The translations under genes and the position numbers were made by a program. Below are positions 54,345-64,000 of a stretch of 64,000 nt of DNA, piece by piece; position 1 is the stretch's first letter; every line of letters begins with the position of its first letter. The notes beneath the pieces are model-generated. The model made no database searches. It was not told the DNA's origin and saw nothing but the letters and a program-made list of their open reading frames with translations. Location: the NCBI RefSeq assembly GCF_000332235.1, contig NZ_CM001775.1, positions 1,109,630 to 1,173,629 on the forward strand, written 5' to 3'. Origin of the DNA: Geminocystis herdmanii PCC 6308. GTDB taxonomy: Bacteria > Cyanobacteriota > Cyanobacteriia > Cyanobacteriales > Cyanobacteriaceae.

Positions 54345-56747
54345 ATGCTTAAAATCGAATTACCTAAAATTCCCTCCTATGCTTGGCAGTGTGACATCGG
54401 CAAAATTTGGGAAAACCCTTATAAAGTGCGTTATGAGAGTAACTTAGATGATGGTGCAAATCATGGAATGCCTTTAGGGGGATTTGGTAGCGGTTGCATC
54501 GGTAGAGGAGTTAACGGTGATTTTAACCTCTGGCATATTGACGGCGGTAATCATATTTTCAAGGCTTTATCCGCTTGTCAGTTTAGCGTTTTTGAGCAGG
54601 TGGAAGGAGAAACTCCCCAAGTTTATGCTATGAGTACAACTCCTCCTGAAGATGGTAGTTTATCTAGTTGGACATGGTATCCTCAAGGTAAAGGCACTTA
54701 TTCGGCGTTATATCCTCGTAGTTGGTTTGACTATCAAGGAGTGTTTAAGTCTCATATTATTTGTGAGCAATTTTCCCCTATCTGGGGAGGAAGTTACCAA
54801 GAGGCGAGTTACCCCGTGGCGATGTTTGATTGGAGTATTCATAATCCCACGGATAAGGATATTACTATTAGCATCATGTTTTCGTGGCAAAATAGCGTTG
54901 GTTGGTTTACTAATGCTATTAAAAGCCCTACGGTAAAGGTTAGGGATGATGGAAGCCCTGAGTATGAATATCAACCCCGTTGGGGGGATAGCACAGGCAA
55001 TCTTAATCAGTGGATTCAAGATAATTTTCGGGTGGGTTGTCTGTTCGATCGAATACGCATGAATGACGAACCGAAGGAAGGAGAAGGACAATTTGCCATT
55101 GCTAGTGTGACGAATCCAACTTTAGAGGTGTTTTACCATAGCCGTTGGAATCCCAAAGGAGACGGTAGTGAGTTATGGGATTATTTTGCTATGAATGGTT
55201 CACTCCCAGATTACCAAGATGAGACACCTGCCGAACCGGGGGAGCAAATTGCGGGGGCGATGGCGATTAGATTTACGGTTAAAGCAGGAAAAACGAAAAA
55301 AATTCCCTTTGTTTTGGCTTGGGATTTCCCCGTAACAGAATTTGCGGAAGGAATCAACTATTATCGCCGTTATACGGACTTTTTCGGAAGAAATGGCAAA
55401 AATGCTTGGGCAATAATACGAACCGCTTTAAAACATAGCGATATGTGGCAAAATCGCATTTCTGAGTGGCAAAAACCAATTTTAACTCGATCGAACCTAC
55501 CCGATTGGCTTAAAATGGCATTGTTTAACGAATTGTACTTATTAGCGGATGGTGGTAGTTTATGGACAGCCGCCACAGAAAATGATCCCGTAGGACAGTT
55601 CGGTGTGCTAGAATGTATTGATTATCGTTGGTATGAAAGTTTAGATGTAAGGTTATATGGTTCATTTTCCATGATCCTTTTATGGCCTCGTTTAGATAAA
55701 TCGATTTTAGAGGCTTTTAGTCATGCCATTTCCCATAGTGACGATACTCCTCGTATTATCGGTTATAATCGTGCTAGTGCCATTAGAAAGGCAAAAGGGG
55801 CAACTCCTCACGACTTAGGCGCACCGAATGAACATCCTTGGGAAAAAACCAACTATACTAGCTATCAAGATTGTAACTTATGGAAAGACTTAGGCTGTGA
55901 TTTTGTTTTGCAAGTCTATCGAGATTATCTGTTTACGGGGAGTAAAGATCAAGATTTTTTGTGGGAATGTTGGGCTAGTATTGTAGAAACCCTCCATTAT
56001 GTTAAGGGTTTTGATTTGGATGGTGATGGTATCCCCGAAAATTCGGGTGCGCCAGATCAAACTTTTGATGATTGGCGGTTACAGGGTATTAGTGCCTATT
56101 GTGGCGGTTTATGGATTGTGGCGCTGGAGGCTGGTATTGCCATTGGTAAAATCTTAATGGCTAACCCCCCCATGAATCCTAATTTACAACCTGATGACTT
56201 CCCCGAAGGCATTAGAAGTTCGATCGAAGTGTTTGCAGATTGGCTACAAAAATCTAGGGCAATTTATCATCAAACTTTATGGAATGGGGAATATTATCGC
56301 TTAGATAGTGAAAGTGGTTCGGATGTAGTTATGGCGGATCAACTTTCTGGACAATTTTATGCACAAATATTAGGATTACCTGATGTGGTAGAATCTGAGT
56401 ATGTTCGATCGACCTTAAACAAAGTTTATGATGCTTGTTTTCTCAAATTCCATGAAGGAAAATTTGGTATTGCCAACGGCTTAAAACCAGACGGAAAACC
56501 AGTAAAAGAAAATGATACTCACCCTTTGGAAGTGTGGACTGGTATTAATTATGGTATTGTGGCATTTATGATACTTAACGGCATGAAAGAAGAAGGCTTA
56601 AAGGTAGCGGAAACGGTAGTTAAACAAGTCTATGAAAATGGCTTACAATTCCGCACTCCCGAAGCTATAACCGCCGTCGGCACATTTCGAGCTAGTCATT
56701 ATCTACGAGCTATGGCAATATGGGCAATATATCATGTGCTTAGTTAG
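54345..56747 (+). CDS. GH116 beta-glucosidase / glucosylceramidase-like
   Basis: About 800 aa from ATG 54345 (a GTG two codons earlier also possible). The N-terminal beta-sandwich (LGGFGSGCIGRGVNGDFNLWHI) and (alpha/alpha)6 catalytic domain follow the GBA2 layout. The nucleophile Glu is in RWYESLDVRLYGSF and the acid/base Asp in NSGAPDQTFDDW. It has no signal peptide, so acts in the cytosol, perhaps on glucolipids or osmolyte glucosides. Its stop TAG starts a copy of repeat family A. Confidence 0.88.
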   Translation: MLKIELPKIPSYAWQCDIGKIWENPYKVRYESNLDDGANHGMPLGGFGSGCIGRGVNGDFNLWHIDGGNHIFKALSACQFSVFEQVEGETPQVYAMSTTPPEDGSLSSWTWYPQGKGTYSALYPRSWFDYQGVFKSHIICEQFSPIWGGSYQEASYPVAMFDWSIHNPTDKDITISIMFSWQNSVGWFTNAIKSPTVKVRDDGSPEYEYQPRWGDSTGNLNQWIQDNFRVGCLFDRIRMNDEPKEGEGQFAIASVTNPTLEVFYHSRWNPKGDGSELWDYFAMNGSLPDYQDETPAEPGEQIAGAMAIRFTVKAGKTKKIPFVLAWDFPVTEFAEGINYYRRYTDFFGRNGKNAWAIIRTALKHSDMWQNRISEWQKPILTRSNLPDWLKMALFNELYLLADGGSLWTAATENDPVGQFGVLECIDYRWYESLDVRLYGSFSMILLWPRLDKSILEAFSHAISHSDDTPRIIGYNRASAIRKAKGATPHDLGAPNEHPWEKTNYTSYQDCNLWKDLGCDFVLQVYRDYLFTGSKDQDFLWECWASIVETLHYVKGFDLDGDGIPENSGAPDQTFDDWRLQGISAYCGGLWIVALEAGIAIGKILMANPPMNPNLQPDDFPEGIRSSIEVFADWLQKSRAIYHQTLWNGEYYRLDSESGSDVVMADQLSGQFYAQILGLPDVVESEYVRSTLNKVYDACFLKFHEGKFGIANGLKPDGKPVKENDTHPLEVWTGINYGIVAFMILNGMKEEGLKVAETVVKQVYENGLQFRTPEAITAVGTFRASHYLRAMAIWAIYHVLS

Positions 56748-56860
56748 GGTTTGCTGAAAAAGTATTTTGATGGAGATAGGCAAAAGGCAACAGAAATGTT
56801 AAGGATATTGTGTCATTGCGTGGCACTAAGCAATCTCCATCAGCCTTGATTTTTGAGATA
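56745..56860 (+). repeat. Dispersed repeat family A, copy A4
   Basis: TAGGGTTTGCTGAAAAAGTA, TTTTGATGGAGATAGG, a core with GGCAAAAGGC, then CATTGCGTGGCACTAAGCAATC and a CCTTGATTTT end. It opens with the stop codon of the GH116 gene. Confidence 0.72.
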
Positions 56861-56954
56861 AAATCCCTACTGGGTTGAATAATATTCAATCCAGATCAGT
56901 GATAAAATTTACCATGAAAAAGTTATCATCTGTTGAAGTGTTAATTGTTCATTG

Positions 56955-57959
56955 TTACTCGTCATTAACAATTTCCACAGATTTATCTAAAAAAGTTTTG
57001 TCTTTCTTTGATAATTGTTCGAGAGATAACATATAATTTTCACTAGAAAACTGAGGTAATATTTCTTTAATAAATGCCTCCGCCGCTTTCGATCGATAAC
57101 GATTAGAATTAACTATCACTGATAAAGTGCGCTGAATTTCTACCCCTTCAATATGGGCTCGATGGATAATGCCCATTTTTAACTCTTTTTCAATGGCAGT
57201 CACCGACACAAAAGAAGCACCTAAACCAGATTGTACAGCGTTTTTGATGGCTTCGATCGAATTTAACTCCATTTCCACCTTTAACTCTCCTGTATTGATT
57301 TCACAACGGCTTAAAACTTGATCTAAAACCTTGCGAATAGTGGATTGAGAGTCTAAAGTAATATAATTAAGACTATATAAATCATCCTTAGCGATGGTTT
57401 CCTGTTCAGCAAAAGGATGGTTTGGTGGTATAATCAACGCCAACTCGTCTTGGGCGTAGGGGATAATTTCCAGTACGTCTTGTAACTCTGAAGGCACTTC
57501 ACCCCCAATAATTGCTAAGTCAACTTGCCCATTTGCTACAGCCCAAGATGTGCGACGGGTAGAATGTACCTGCAATTGTACACTAACATAAGGGTATTTT
57601 TGATGAAACAAGCCAATCATTCTCGGTAGTAAATAAGTACCAGTAGTTTGAGAAGCTCCCACAATTAAAGTACCCCCTTGAAGATTCTGTAAGTCTTCGA
57701 TCGCACGACAAGTTTCCTGACAAAGAGTGATAATTTTTTCCCCGTAGGCAAGAAGTAAATTACCTGCTTCTGTTAGTTGTGCTTTTCTTCCTCCCCTGTC
57801 AAATAAAGGTACAGCTAATTGTTTTTCGAGGTTTTGGATTTGTAAACTAATAGCAGGTTGAGATACAAATAAACTATCCGCCGCTCGTTTAAAACTACCT
57901 TCGTCAGCAATAGCTTTTAAAATGCGTAATTGATCAAGAGAGAAAGGAATATCTGACAT
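56955..57959 (-). CDS. rbcR: LysR-type regulator RbcR
   Basis: 334 aa. N-terminal helix-turn-helix [45 protein letters not shown] and an effector domain ([56 protein letters not shown]) close to the RbcR/Ycf30 group that activates the RuBisCO operon; NdhR and CmpR are paralogues. A C-terminal tail of about 25 residues extends past the usual end. Confidence 0.88.
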   Translation of the reverse strand: MSDIPFSLDQLRILKAIADEGSFKRAADSLFVSQPAISLQIQNLEKQLAVPLFDRGGRKAQLTEAGNLLLAYGEKIITLCQETCRAIEDLQNLQGGTLIVGASQTTGTYLLPRMIGLFHQKYPYVSVQLQVHSTRRTSWAVANGQVDLAIIGGEVPSELQDVLEIIPYAQDELALIIPPNHPFAEQETIAKDDLYSLNYITLDSQSTIRKVLDQVLSRCEINTGELKVEMELNSIEAIKNAVQSGLGASFVSVTAIEKELKMGIIHRAHIEGVEIQRTLSVIVNSNRYRSKAAEAFIKEILPQFSSENYMLSLEQLSKKDKTFLDKSVEIVNDE

Positions 57960-58320
57960 ATATTTGATAAATAAATAATAACAGGAATAGTGTAAAAGGT
58001 TTTAGGTGTTGGGTGTAACGATATTCGGTGCTGTATCTGAAAATTTTGAGTCAATTTTATTTTATTAATGAGTAATAAATCACTCTAAATATTTAGTGTT
58101 AACGGAAATAATCTTCTCTGTTTTACCTGATACTTTTACCCATATCCAATATCGAAAAACCATAAATTTTATTAATTGAAAGAATTTACTTTAAATTTCT
58201 CACAATAATATTTCGACTTTCACCGTAGAAGCATCAATTTTTGACACCATCATTGATAAGATCAAATTGAACAATAAAATAAGTATTAATTATATTTTCT
58301 ATTTTTTAAGTATAGACTCT
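57960..58320. other. Intergenic region, 360 bp
   Basis: Divergent promoters of rbcR and the NnrU gene. No motif stands out; a T-N11-A LysR site could not be singled out by eye. Confidence 0.4.
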
Positions 58321-59103
58321 ATGCACCATTTTGACGCAAAAATGATCCATTTTTCTAACTTGGATTTAATGGCACAATTTTCGCCCTTATCCTTCCCTCG
58401 TTGGTTGACTCCTAGCCATTTTATCATGATAGGTTTACTATTGATATTTGCCATCGCCCATAGTGGTTTAGCGAGTTTGAGAGTGTGGGGGGAGTCAAAA
58501 ATCGGGGCGCGATTATATCGAGTTTTATTTGCCTTAGTCAGTATCCCCCTAGCAACAATTCTCGTTATCTATTTTTTCAATCATCGTTACGAAGGTTTAA
58601 TGCTGTGGCAAGTGCAAGATATTCAGGGAGTAAAAGCCACTGTGTGGATATTATCTTTTATTTCCTTTATTTTTCTTTATCCTGCTACTTTCAACTTATT
58701 AGAAATTGCGGCAATTACGAAACCTGAAGTTCATCTTTACGAAACAGGTATCATTCGCATTTCTCGTCATCCTCAAATGGTAGGGCAAGTTATTTGGTGT
58801 ATCGCTCATAGCATCTGGCTTGGTACAACTTTTACCCTAGTAACATCCTTTGGCTTAATAGCTCATCATATCTTTGCTGTGTGGCATGGCGATCGACGCT
58901 TAACAAAACGTTACGGTGAAGCCTTTGTTAAAGTGAAGGAAAGAACTTCTGTAATACCAATGTTGGCAGTATTAGACGGGCGACAAAAACTAGACATCAA
59001 AGAATTTTTAAAACCTGCTTATGTAGGAGTTATCGGCTTCATCTTCCTTTTTTGGTGGTTACATCCTTGGTTGATGACGGCAACGGCTAGGGTAACTATT
59101 TAA
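58321..59103 (+). CDS. NnrU-family membrane protein, likely zeta-carotene isomerase (Z-ISO)
   Basis: 261 aa from ATG 58321, start uncertain (58369 possible). Five to six membrane helices with HSGLASLRVWGE, RLYRVLFALVSIPLA, RISRHPQMVGQVIWCIAHSIWLG and HHIFAVWHGDRRLTKRYGEAF, the NnrU blocks with haem-ligand type His residues. Plant Z-ISO, which isomerises the 15-cis bond of zeta-carotene, is a member, and cyanobacterial homologues share the role. The substrate is inference. Confidence 0.8.
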   Translation: MHHFDAKMIHFSNLDLMAQFSPLSFPRWLTPSHFIMIGLLLIFAIAHSGLASLRVWGESKIGARLYRVLFALVSIPLATILVIYFFNHRYEGLMLWQVQDIQGVKATVWILSFISFIFLYPATFNLLEIAAITKPEVHLYETGIIRISRHPQMVGQVIWCIAHSIWLGTTFTLVTSFGLIAHHIFAVWHGDRRLTKRYGEAFVKVKERTSVIPMLAVLDGRQKLDIKEFLKPAYVGVIGFIFLFWWLHPWLMTATARVTI

Positions 59104-59309
59104 TGAAGAATGGAAAATGAATAGTAATTAATTAATATCTACTACCTAATTTCTCATTACTTCCACCTCCACTAATTGTGAATAAATTGTTGGGGGATCA
59201 GGTAAAGTCACGGTAGAATTAACATATTAAGACTCAATTAATATCTCTTTTCATTATTTCAGTCGATCGAATTTTAAAAATCTTTTCTTAAACCCCGATT
59301 AAAACCATT

Positions 59310-59648
59310 ATGATTTCAGTCACTCAAACAACTTTTAATCAAGAAGTTTTACAATCATCACAACCAGTGTTGGTTAATTTTTGGGCTCCTTGGTGTGGTT
59401 TATGTTTAATGTTAAATCCCATTTTGAATAAAATACAATCAGAATGGCAAGAACAACTAAAAATAGTTAGTATTAATGCAGATCAAAATTTATCTTTAGC
59501 AAATAGTTATCGTTTACGAAATTTACCCACTTTATTATTAATTAATAGGGGAGAAGTAATCCATCGATTAGAGGGTTTTCAAAGTAGAGAAGACCTCTAT
59601 AATAGCATGAATAATATTATGCTAACTTTAACTCCTAAATCAGCCTAA
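59310..59648 (+). CDS. trxC: Thioredoxin with WCGLC active site, TrxC-like
   Basis: 112 aa. Active site W-C29-G-L-C32 rather than WCGPC; FWAPWC and the cis-Pro loop NLPTLLLI are present. The CGLC form marks the cyanobacterial TrxC type, thought to have a different redox potential from TrxA. Followed 50 bases later by coaD. Confidence 0.86.
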   Translation: MISVTQTTFNQEVLQSSQPVLVNFWAPWCGLCLMLNPILNKIQSEWQEQLKIVSINADQNLSLANSYRLRNLPTLLLINRGEVIHRLEGFQSREDLYNSMNNIMLTLTPKSA

Positions 59649-59662
59649 TAGTGAATAGTTGA

Positions 59663-59697
59663 TAATTCTCCATTCTCCATTCGACCTTCTCCATTAT
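59663..59697. repeat. Short tandem repeat CTCCATT before coaD
   Basis: Three to four CTCCATT units fill the region where the coaD ribosome site should be, ending three bases before its ATG. Confidence 0.75.
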
Positions 59698-59699
59698 TT

Positions 59700-60182
59700 A
59701 TGATTGCTATTTATCCGGGTAGTTTTGATCCAATTACATTAGGACATATTGATCTGATTAAACGTAGTAGTATTTTATTTGAAAAAGTAATTGTTGCTGT
59801 GTTAAAAAATCCTAATAAAACTCCTCTTTTTACCGTAGAAAAAAGAGTTGCACAAATTAAAGAATGTACTCAAAATATTCATAATATAGAAGTGGATAGC
59901 TTTAGTGGTTTAACGGTAGAATATGCTAAGAAAAAACAAGCTGGAGTTTTATTGAGGGGTTTAAGGGTTATGTCTGATTTTGAACAAGAGTTACAAATGG
60001 CACATATTAATAAAACTTTAGAGAATAACATTGAAACTGTCTTTTTGGCTACCAATACGGAGTTGAGTTTTGTAAGTAGTAGTGTAGTCAAGGAAATTGC
60101 TAAATTCGGAGGCTCGATCGAACATCTTGTAACTCCCAATATTGCAAAAGATTTATCTTTAAGTTTTAGTGTGAAAAATTAG
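59700..60182 (+). CDS. coaD: Phosphopantetheine adenylyltransferase
   Basis: 160 aa. Fourth step of coenzyme A synthesis. Nucleotidyltransferase signature [16 protein letters not shown] (the T/HxGH), [23 protein letters not shown], and [12 protein letters not shown] are intact. No purine-rich ribosome site lies upstream; a CTCCATT repeat occupies that place. Confidence 0.95.
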   Translation: MIAIYPGSFDPITLGHIDLIKRSSILFEKVIVAVLKNPNKTPLFTVEKRVAQIKECTQNIHNIEVDSFSGLTVEYAKKKQAGVLLRGLRVMSDFEQELQMAHINKTLENNIETVFLATNTELSFVSSSVVKEIAKFGGSIEHLVTPNIAKDLSLSFSVKN

Positions 60183-60237
60183 TTGACAAAATTCATTGTT
60201 CAAGGTTCACTATTGATTGTTAACTATAATAATATTT

Positions 60238-61035
60238 ATGAAAGTCAGTTCTAGTTTTATTAGTCTTTGTTTAAGTTTAGTCGGAGGTATTCTTTTAATT
60301 TCATCTTTAATTGAATATCTTTTTTTGGTTTTTCCCTTACAATTTCAAGATCAAACTTGGCAAATAACCGTTACTAATGGTTTAGTCGATCGAGGTATTG
60401 TTCCTTTAATGTCTATTTCTTTATTATTAATAGCATGGTGGATTCATGATAATAATATTAATGAAAAAGCAGGAAAAATAATTCGTATTCCTGTGTTTAT
60501 TATTGCCAGTATTTTAGGCTTAATCTTTTTGTTATTAGTTCCCTTACATTTAACTAATATTAATAGTGTTAGTGGTGATTTAATGGCTCAAATTACCCAA
60601 AAAGTTCAGCAACAACAGACGCAAATACAAGGATTTGTAGCTCAATTGGATGCCATTGCCAAAAATCCTGAACAGTTAAAACAGGAAATTGCTCAACGTA
60701 ATCAAGTTATCGAAGCGGGAGGATTAATACAAGGGCAACAGCTTAACCCTCAAGAGTTAGAGTTAATTACCAGTCAAAGAGATCAACTACAACAAATGTT
60801 AGATTTATCTCAAAAACCTGATGAGTTACAAGCTAAACTTGAAGAAGTTGAAATTAGATTACGAGGTGAATTGAAAGAGATGGAAAATAATGAAATTAGT
60901 AAGGCAAAAACCATCGCTTTAAAACAAAGTTTACGCACTTCTATTAGTAGTTTAATGCTTTCGATCGCTTATATTGTCATCGGTTGGTTAGGATTACAAA
61001 TGATGATGGTTAAGAGTAAAAAAGTCAGCGAATAA
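60238..61035 (+). CDS. HpsJ-like membrane protein with coiled coil
   Basis: 265 aa from ATG 60238. Four membrane helices: SLVGGILLISSLIEYLFLVF, GIVPLMSISLLLIAWWI, IPVFIIASILGLIFLLLVPL, and the end SISSLMLSIAYIVIGWLGLQMM. Between the third and fourth lies a long Gln-rich coiled coil (about 120-225). This matches the HpsJ family tied to polysaccharide secretion in filamentous cyanobacteria. Role here is unknown. Confidence 0.78.
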   Translation: MKVSSSFISLCLSLVGGILLISSLIEYLFLVFPLQFQDQTWQITVTNGLVDRGIVPLMSISLLLIAWWIHDNNINEKAGKIIRIPVFIIASILGLIFLLLVPLHLTNINSVSGDLMAQITQKVQQQQTQIQGFVAQLDAIAKNPEQLKQEIAQRNQVIEAGGLIQGQQLNPQELELITSQRDQLQQMLDLSQKPDELQAKLEEVEIRLRGELKEMENNEISKAKTIALKQSLRTSISSLMLSIAYIVIGWLGLQMMMVKSKKVSE

Positions 61036-61205
61036 AAACTTTTACATGATTGTTTATTTTTATCAAAATACTTTTTTATCACAGCAGATTTAATTGCTTT
61101 TTTAACTTCATTTTCAACATTAAAAATTAACACATTTAAAAAGGCGGTGTTAGTGTTAGGTAAAATAATGAAAAATCAAAATTTTGAGATTATCGATATT
61201 AATGG

Positions 61206-61231
61206 ATAATTTTCAATTCTCAATTCTCAAT
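61206..61231. repeat. Short tandem repeat TTCTCAA before hypC
   Basis: Three TTCTCAA units end seven bases before the hypC ATG. Confidence 0.78.
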
Positions 61232-61238
61232 TAAATTT

Positions 61239-61463
61239 ATGTGTTTAGCGATACCGGGTAAAATAGTCAGCATTGAAGGAGAAAATCCCCTCGAAAAGAA
61301 AGGAAAAGTCAGTTTTGGGGGAGTGTTAAAAGAAGTTAGTCTTGCCTATACCCCAGATGCTCGAATTGGTAATTATGTCGTAGTTCATGTGGGTTTTGCC
61401 CTCAATGTCATTGATGAAGAAGAAGCACAAAAAACTTTAACCATTTTAAATCAAGTATTATAA
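61239..61463 (+). CDS. hypC: Hydrogenase maturation chaperone HypC
   Basis: 74 aa. N-terminal MCLAIPGKI with the essential Cys2 and the VGFALNVIDEEEA segment identify the HypC/HybG/HupF family, which carries the Fe(CN)2CO unit for NiFe hydrogenases. Other hyp or hox genes are not within the window. Confidence 0.93.
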   Translation: MCLAIPGKIVSIEGENPLEKKGKVSFGGVLKEVSLAYTPDARIGNYVVVHVGFALNVIDEEEAQKTLTILNQVL

Positions 61464-61601
61464 AACTTTAATGAAAATATAGACAAATATATACAAATAA
61501 TGTCAAGTATTAGCTGAAAATCTGATAAAAAAAGAGAATTGTTCTTAATTTCCTTCATTTTATAGTAACATTAAATTATCATTACTCCCCTTGATTGGAT
61601 T

Positions 61602-62852
61602 ATGCAGTTAGTCGAAAGACATATTATTACAAAAACTCACTCTTTTTGGTCATCACTAGATCAAGTGTGTTTTGCTTCTAAAAATCTGTACAATAAAGCT
61701 AACTATAATATCCGACAAAGCCTGATTTTTTGTGGAGAATTTTCGAGCTATAATCTCCTTGATAAAGTCTTAAAATCAACTCCTGAATATCGAGCATTAC
61801 CAGCTAAAGTCGCTCAACAAACCCTGAGAAACTTAGAACAAAATTGGAGTTCTTTTTTTGCAGGTATAAAAGAGTATAAATCACATCCAGAAAAGTTTTT
61901 AGGAAAACCTAAATTACCTAAATATAAAGACAAAAATGGACGACATTTAGTGATTTATACCGCTCAAGCTGTAAGTAAAAAGAGTTTAAAACAAGGATCA
62001 ATTAAATTATCGGGTTTAGACTTTTCTTTTCCTAGTAAAATTCGGGGAGAAAAGTTACATCAAGTGAGAGTAGTTCCCAAAAATAACTACTATATCATAG
62101 AGGTAATTTATGAAAAAGAGGAGGTAAAACCAAAAGATAAAACAGAAAAAATAGCTGCTATAGATTTAGGCATAAACAATTTAATAGCGTTAACATCAAA
62201 TCAGCAAGGATTCACCCCAATTCTGATTAACGGGCGGATATTAAAGAGCATAAATCAATTTTATAATCTCAAAAAAGCTAAATTACAAAAACAACTGCCA
62301 TTGGGACAATATTGGTCAAATCGTCTAAGTTTGTTAACAAGAAAAAGAGAGGAAAAAATAAATGATTACTTTCATAAAGTAAGTAGTTATTTAGTAAATC
62401 TGTTATTAGAGTCAGAAATAGATACTTTAGTAATAGGAAAAAATAAAAACTGGAAACAAAAAGTGGAATTGGGAAAAAGAAATAATCAAAATTTTACGAG
62501 TATTCCCCATAATAAATTGATAGAAAAAATAAAATATAAATGTCAATTAGTGGGAATAACAGTAATAGAAAGAGAGGAATCCTATACAAGTGTAGCCAGT
62601 TTTTTAGACTTAGATGAAATGCCGACTTATGGGGTTGTAAGAGAGGAAGAAAAAGTAAAATTTAGTGGCAGAAGAATAAAAAGAGGTTTATATCGTAGTG
62701 GCAGTGGAAAACTGATCAATGCTGATGTAAATGCAAGTTATAACATATTGAGAAAAGCATTCCCTAAAGCATTTGTGGAAGGGATAGAGAGGTGCGTAGT
62801 TCACCCCCGGTTGGTAACATCAACGAAACAAAAGATGAAGGTGAGTACCTGA
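61602..62852 (+). mobile_element. tnpB: Solitary TnpB (IS200/IS605 OrfB) lacking the zinc ribbon
   Basis: 416 aa. RuvC-like residues are D188 (AAIDLGINNL), E326 (EESYTS) and D375 (INADVNASYNI). The four-Cys zinc ribbon that normally lies between the last two is absent: residues 330-375 contain no Cys and instead read SFLDLDEMPTYG...FSGRRIKRGLYRSGSG. No tnpA is present, so this is an IS1341-like element. The region just past the stop, with the hairpin-like GACTTCAAGTC at 62857, is where the right end and guide RNA would lie. Confidence 0.85.
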
Positions 62853-62959
62853 AATGGACTTCAAGTCAATGTTATATTTGACTATATTTTTTGGAACTAT
62901 TATAAATACTATGGGATGATAATTAAACTTTTATAAACGGGGAAATAGGGAAATATTTT

Positions 62960-63059
62960 TAATTCTCAATTCTCAATTCTCAATTCTCAATTCTCGATTC
63001 TCAATTCTCAATTCTCAATTCTCAATTCTCAATTCTCAATTCTCAATTCTCAATTCTCA
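62960..63059. repeat. Short tandem repeat TTCTCAA, about 14 copies, reaching the next start codon
   Basis: A 100-bp array with one variant unit (TTCTCGA) that ends three bases before the ATG at 63063, leaving no Shine-Dalgarno sequence. Confidence 0.93.
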
Positions 63060-63062
63060 CCT

Positions 63063-64000
63063 ATGGATAATCGATCGAGCGGTACAGAATCTTATATAAG
63101 TAAAGTAGTAACGACTATTTGGCATAATGTCCAAAATCAGTTACCGATTCCTCGTTTAAAGCCGAATGCAAGGGTAGCTGGAATTTACGTCAAAAATGGA
63201 CAAGAAAAACACCGCTCTTTTTATCCTTTGTTGGGCGATCGATATATCATAGGTAGAAGCACTAAAAGTTGTGATATTGTTATCCGCAGTGCCATTATCA
63301 GTCAAACCCACTGCGTCATCGAAAGAGATACTAATAACCCCGAAAAATTTATTATTCGTGACTTAAATTCTACAAATGGCGTTTATTTAGGCAATCAACG
63401 CTATCAATCCCTTACCCTTGAGCATAACGATCGTATCACATTAGGACCTCCAGAATTAGCCGATGTCATTGAGATACATTTTGATAAATCTCTCCCTAAA
63501 TGGTTAACCCTTGCCCGTTATGGTTTAATCAGTAGTGGTATTGGCGTATTGTTACTTATGGTTTGGTTGGGTTTTCAGTGGAGTCAATATGACGTTTATC
63601 CTATCCCTGATCATGTGGGCGGTTCAACAGTAGTGTATGGTGATGATGGTAAAACCTTACTTTCTCCCCGTATCGATTCTCCTCATCGAGAGTTAGATAG
63701 TTTACAAGAATTTTCCCCCTACTTACCCCAAGCCTTAATGGCATCGGAAGACAGTCGCTATTATTGGCATTTTGGGGTTGATCCTATCGGCATACTCAGG
63801 GCAATATTAATTAATAAACAGGGAGAAACTCAACAGGGTGCTAGTACTATAACTCAACAACTAGCTCGAAGTATCTATCCCGATGTGGGCAGAGAAAATA
63901 ATTTACAGCGCAAACTGCGAGAAATGATAGTAGCAACCAAGCTAGAAGCAGTTTACAGCAAAGATGAAATTATGAAAACCTATCTTAATCGTGTTTATCT
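63063..64000 (+). CDS. FHA-domain class A penicillin-binding protein (3' end cut by window)
   Basis: 312 codons visible. Residues about 55-135 form an FHA domain (YIIGRSTKSCDIVI...ISQTHCVIE...LNSTNGVYLGNQRY), which binds phosphothreonine. One membrane helix follows (TLARYGLISSGIGVLLLMVWLGF). The glycosyltransferase-51 domain then begins with the catalytic Glu in MASEDSRYYWHFG and GASTITQQLARSIYP. The transpeptidase domain lies beyond the edge. The FHA fusion suggests control of cell-wall synthesis by Ser/Thr kinases. Confidence 0.9.
   Translation, partial: MDNRSSGTESYISKVVTTIWHNVQNQLPIPRLKPNARVAGIYVKNGQEKHRSFYPLLGDRYIIGRSTKSCDIVIRSAIISQTHCVIERDTNNPEKFIIRDLNSTNGVYLGNQRYQSLTLEHNDRITLGPPELADVIEIHFDKSLPKWLTLARYGLISSGIGVLLLMVWLGFQWSQYDVYPIPDHVGGSTVVYGDDGKTLLSPRIDSPHRELDSLQEFSPYLPQALMASEDSRYYWHFGVDPIGILRAILINKQGETQQGASTITQQLARSIYPDVGRENNLQRKLREMIVATKLEAVYSKDEIMKTYLNRVY

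Overview
The window is about 64 kb of an AT-rich chromosome from a unicellular, phycobilisome-containing cyanobacterium. It carries psbD-psbC, petH with a CpcD domain, ndhL, rbcR, gap2, the clpR-clpP3 pair, pxcA and the CbiG-CobJ fusion. The low GC content and the dense CGATCG (HIP1-like) palindromes suggest the Geminocystis/Cyanobacterium neighbourhood. That placement is inference; no marker here fixes the genus.

Layout. 1-10 kb: a thioredoxin-reductase-like flavoprotein (cut by the left edge), sdhA, gap2, a membrane protein, a possible structured small RNA, a pseudopilin, mtnB-mtnD of methionine salvage, an orphan antitoxin and natD. 10-20 kb: infC, then an accessory block with a restriction-modification pair, a copper-resistance set (multicopper oxidase, CopB, a broken DUF2808 gene, a His/Met-rich secreted protein, a DUF411 protein) and its two-component system, with a small antitoxin-like pair inside it. 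Three copper genes carry the same TTTCAT-N5-TTTCAT direct repeat upstream. The sensor kinase gene is cut in two by a 132-bp MITE with a TA target duplication. The block is bracketed by two direct copies of the infC leader. 20-32 kb: argJ, a Uma2 protein, a GAF histidine kinase, a DUF3007 protein, ndhL, a PP2C phosphatase, ylxR-nusA-rimP, hisD and pxcA. 32-46 kb: cbiG-cobJ, uvrA (with an in-frame repeat insertion), pgeF, a ferredoxin, guaB3, clpR-clpP3, a cpcD-like gene and petH, a DUF3727 protein and an MntC-like lipoprotein. 46-64 kb: psbD-psbC, a radical SAM protein, a UDP-glucuronate decarboxylase-like epimerase, a DUF3326 protein, a GH116 glucosidase, rbcR, a NnrU/Z-ISO protein, trxC-like, coaD, hpsJ-like, hypC, a solitary tnpB, and an FHA-fused class A penicillin-binding protein cut by the right edge.

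The most striking feature is repeat biology. Gene ends are studded with short tandem repeats of 7-8 bp. In many cases the stop codon is itself the first bases of the repeat, and in some cases the repeat encodes the last residues of the protein or reaches the next start codon. Several dispersed families share one design: conserved ends, sometimes with terminal inverted repeats and target duplications, around a core of variable 7-8 bp tandem repeats. One such element broke the copper sensor gene. Another palindromic repeat family has been absorbed in frame by uvrA. All calls come from reading the sequence; no database search was run.
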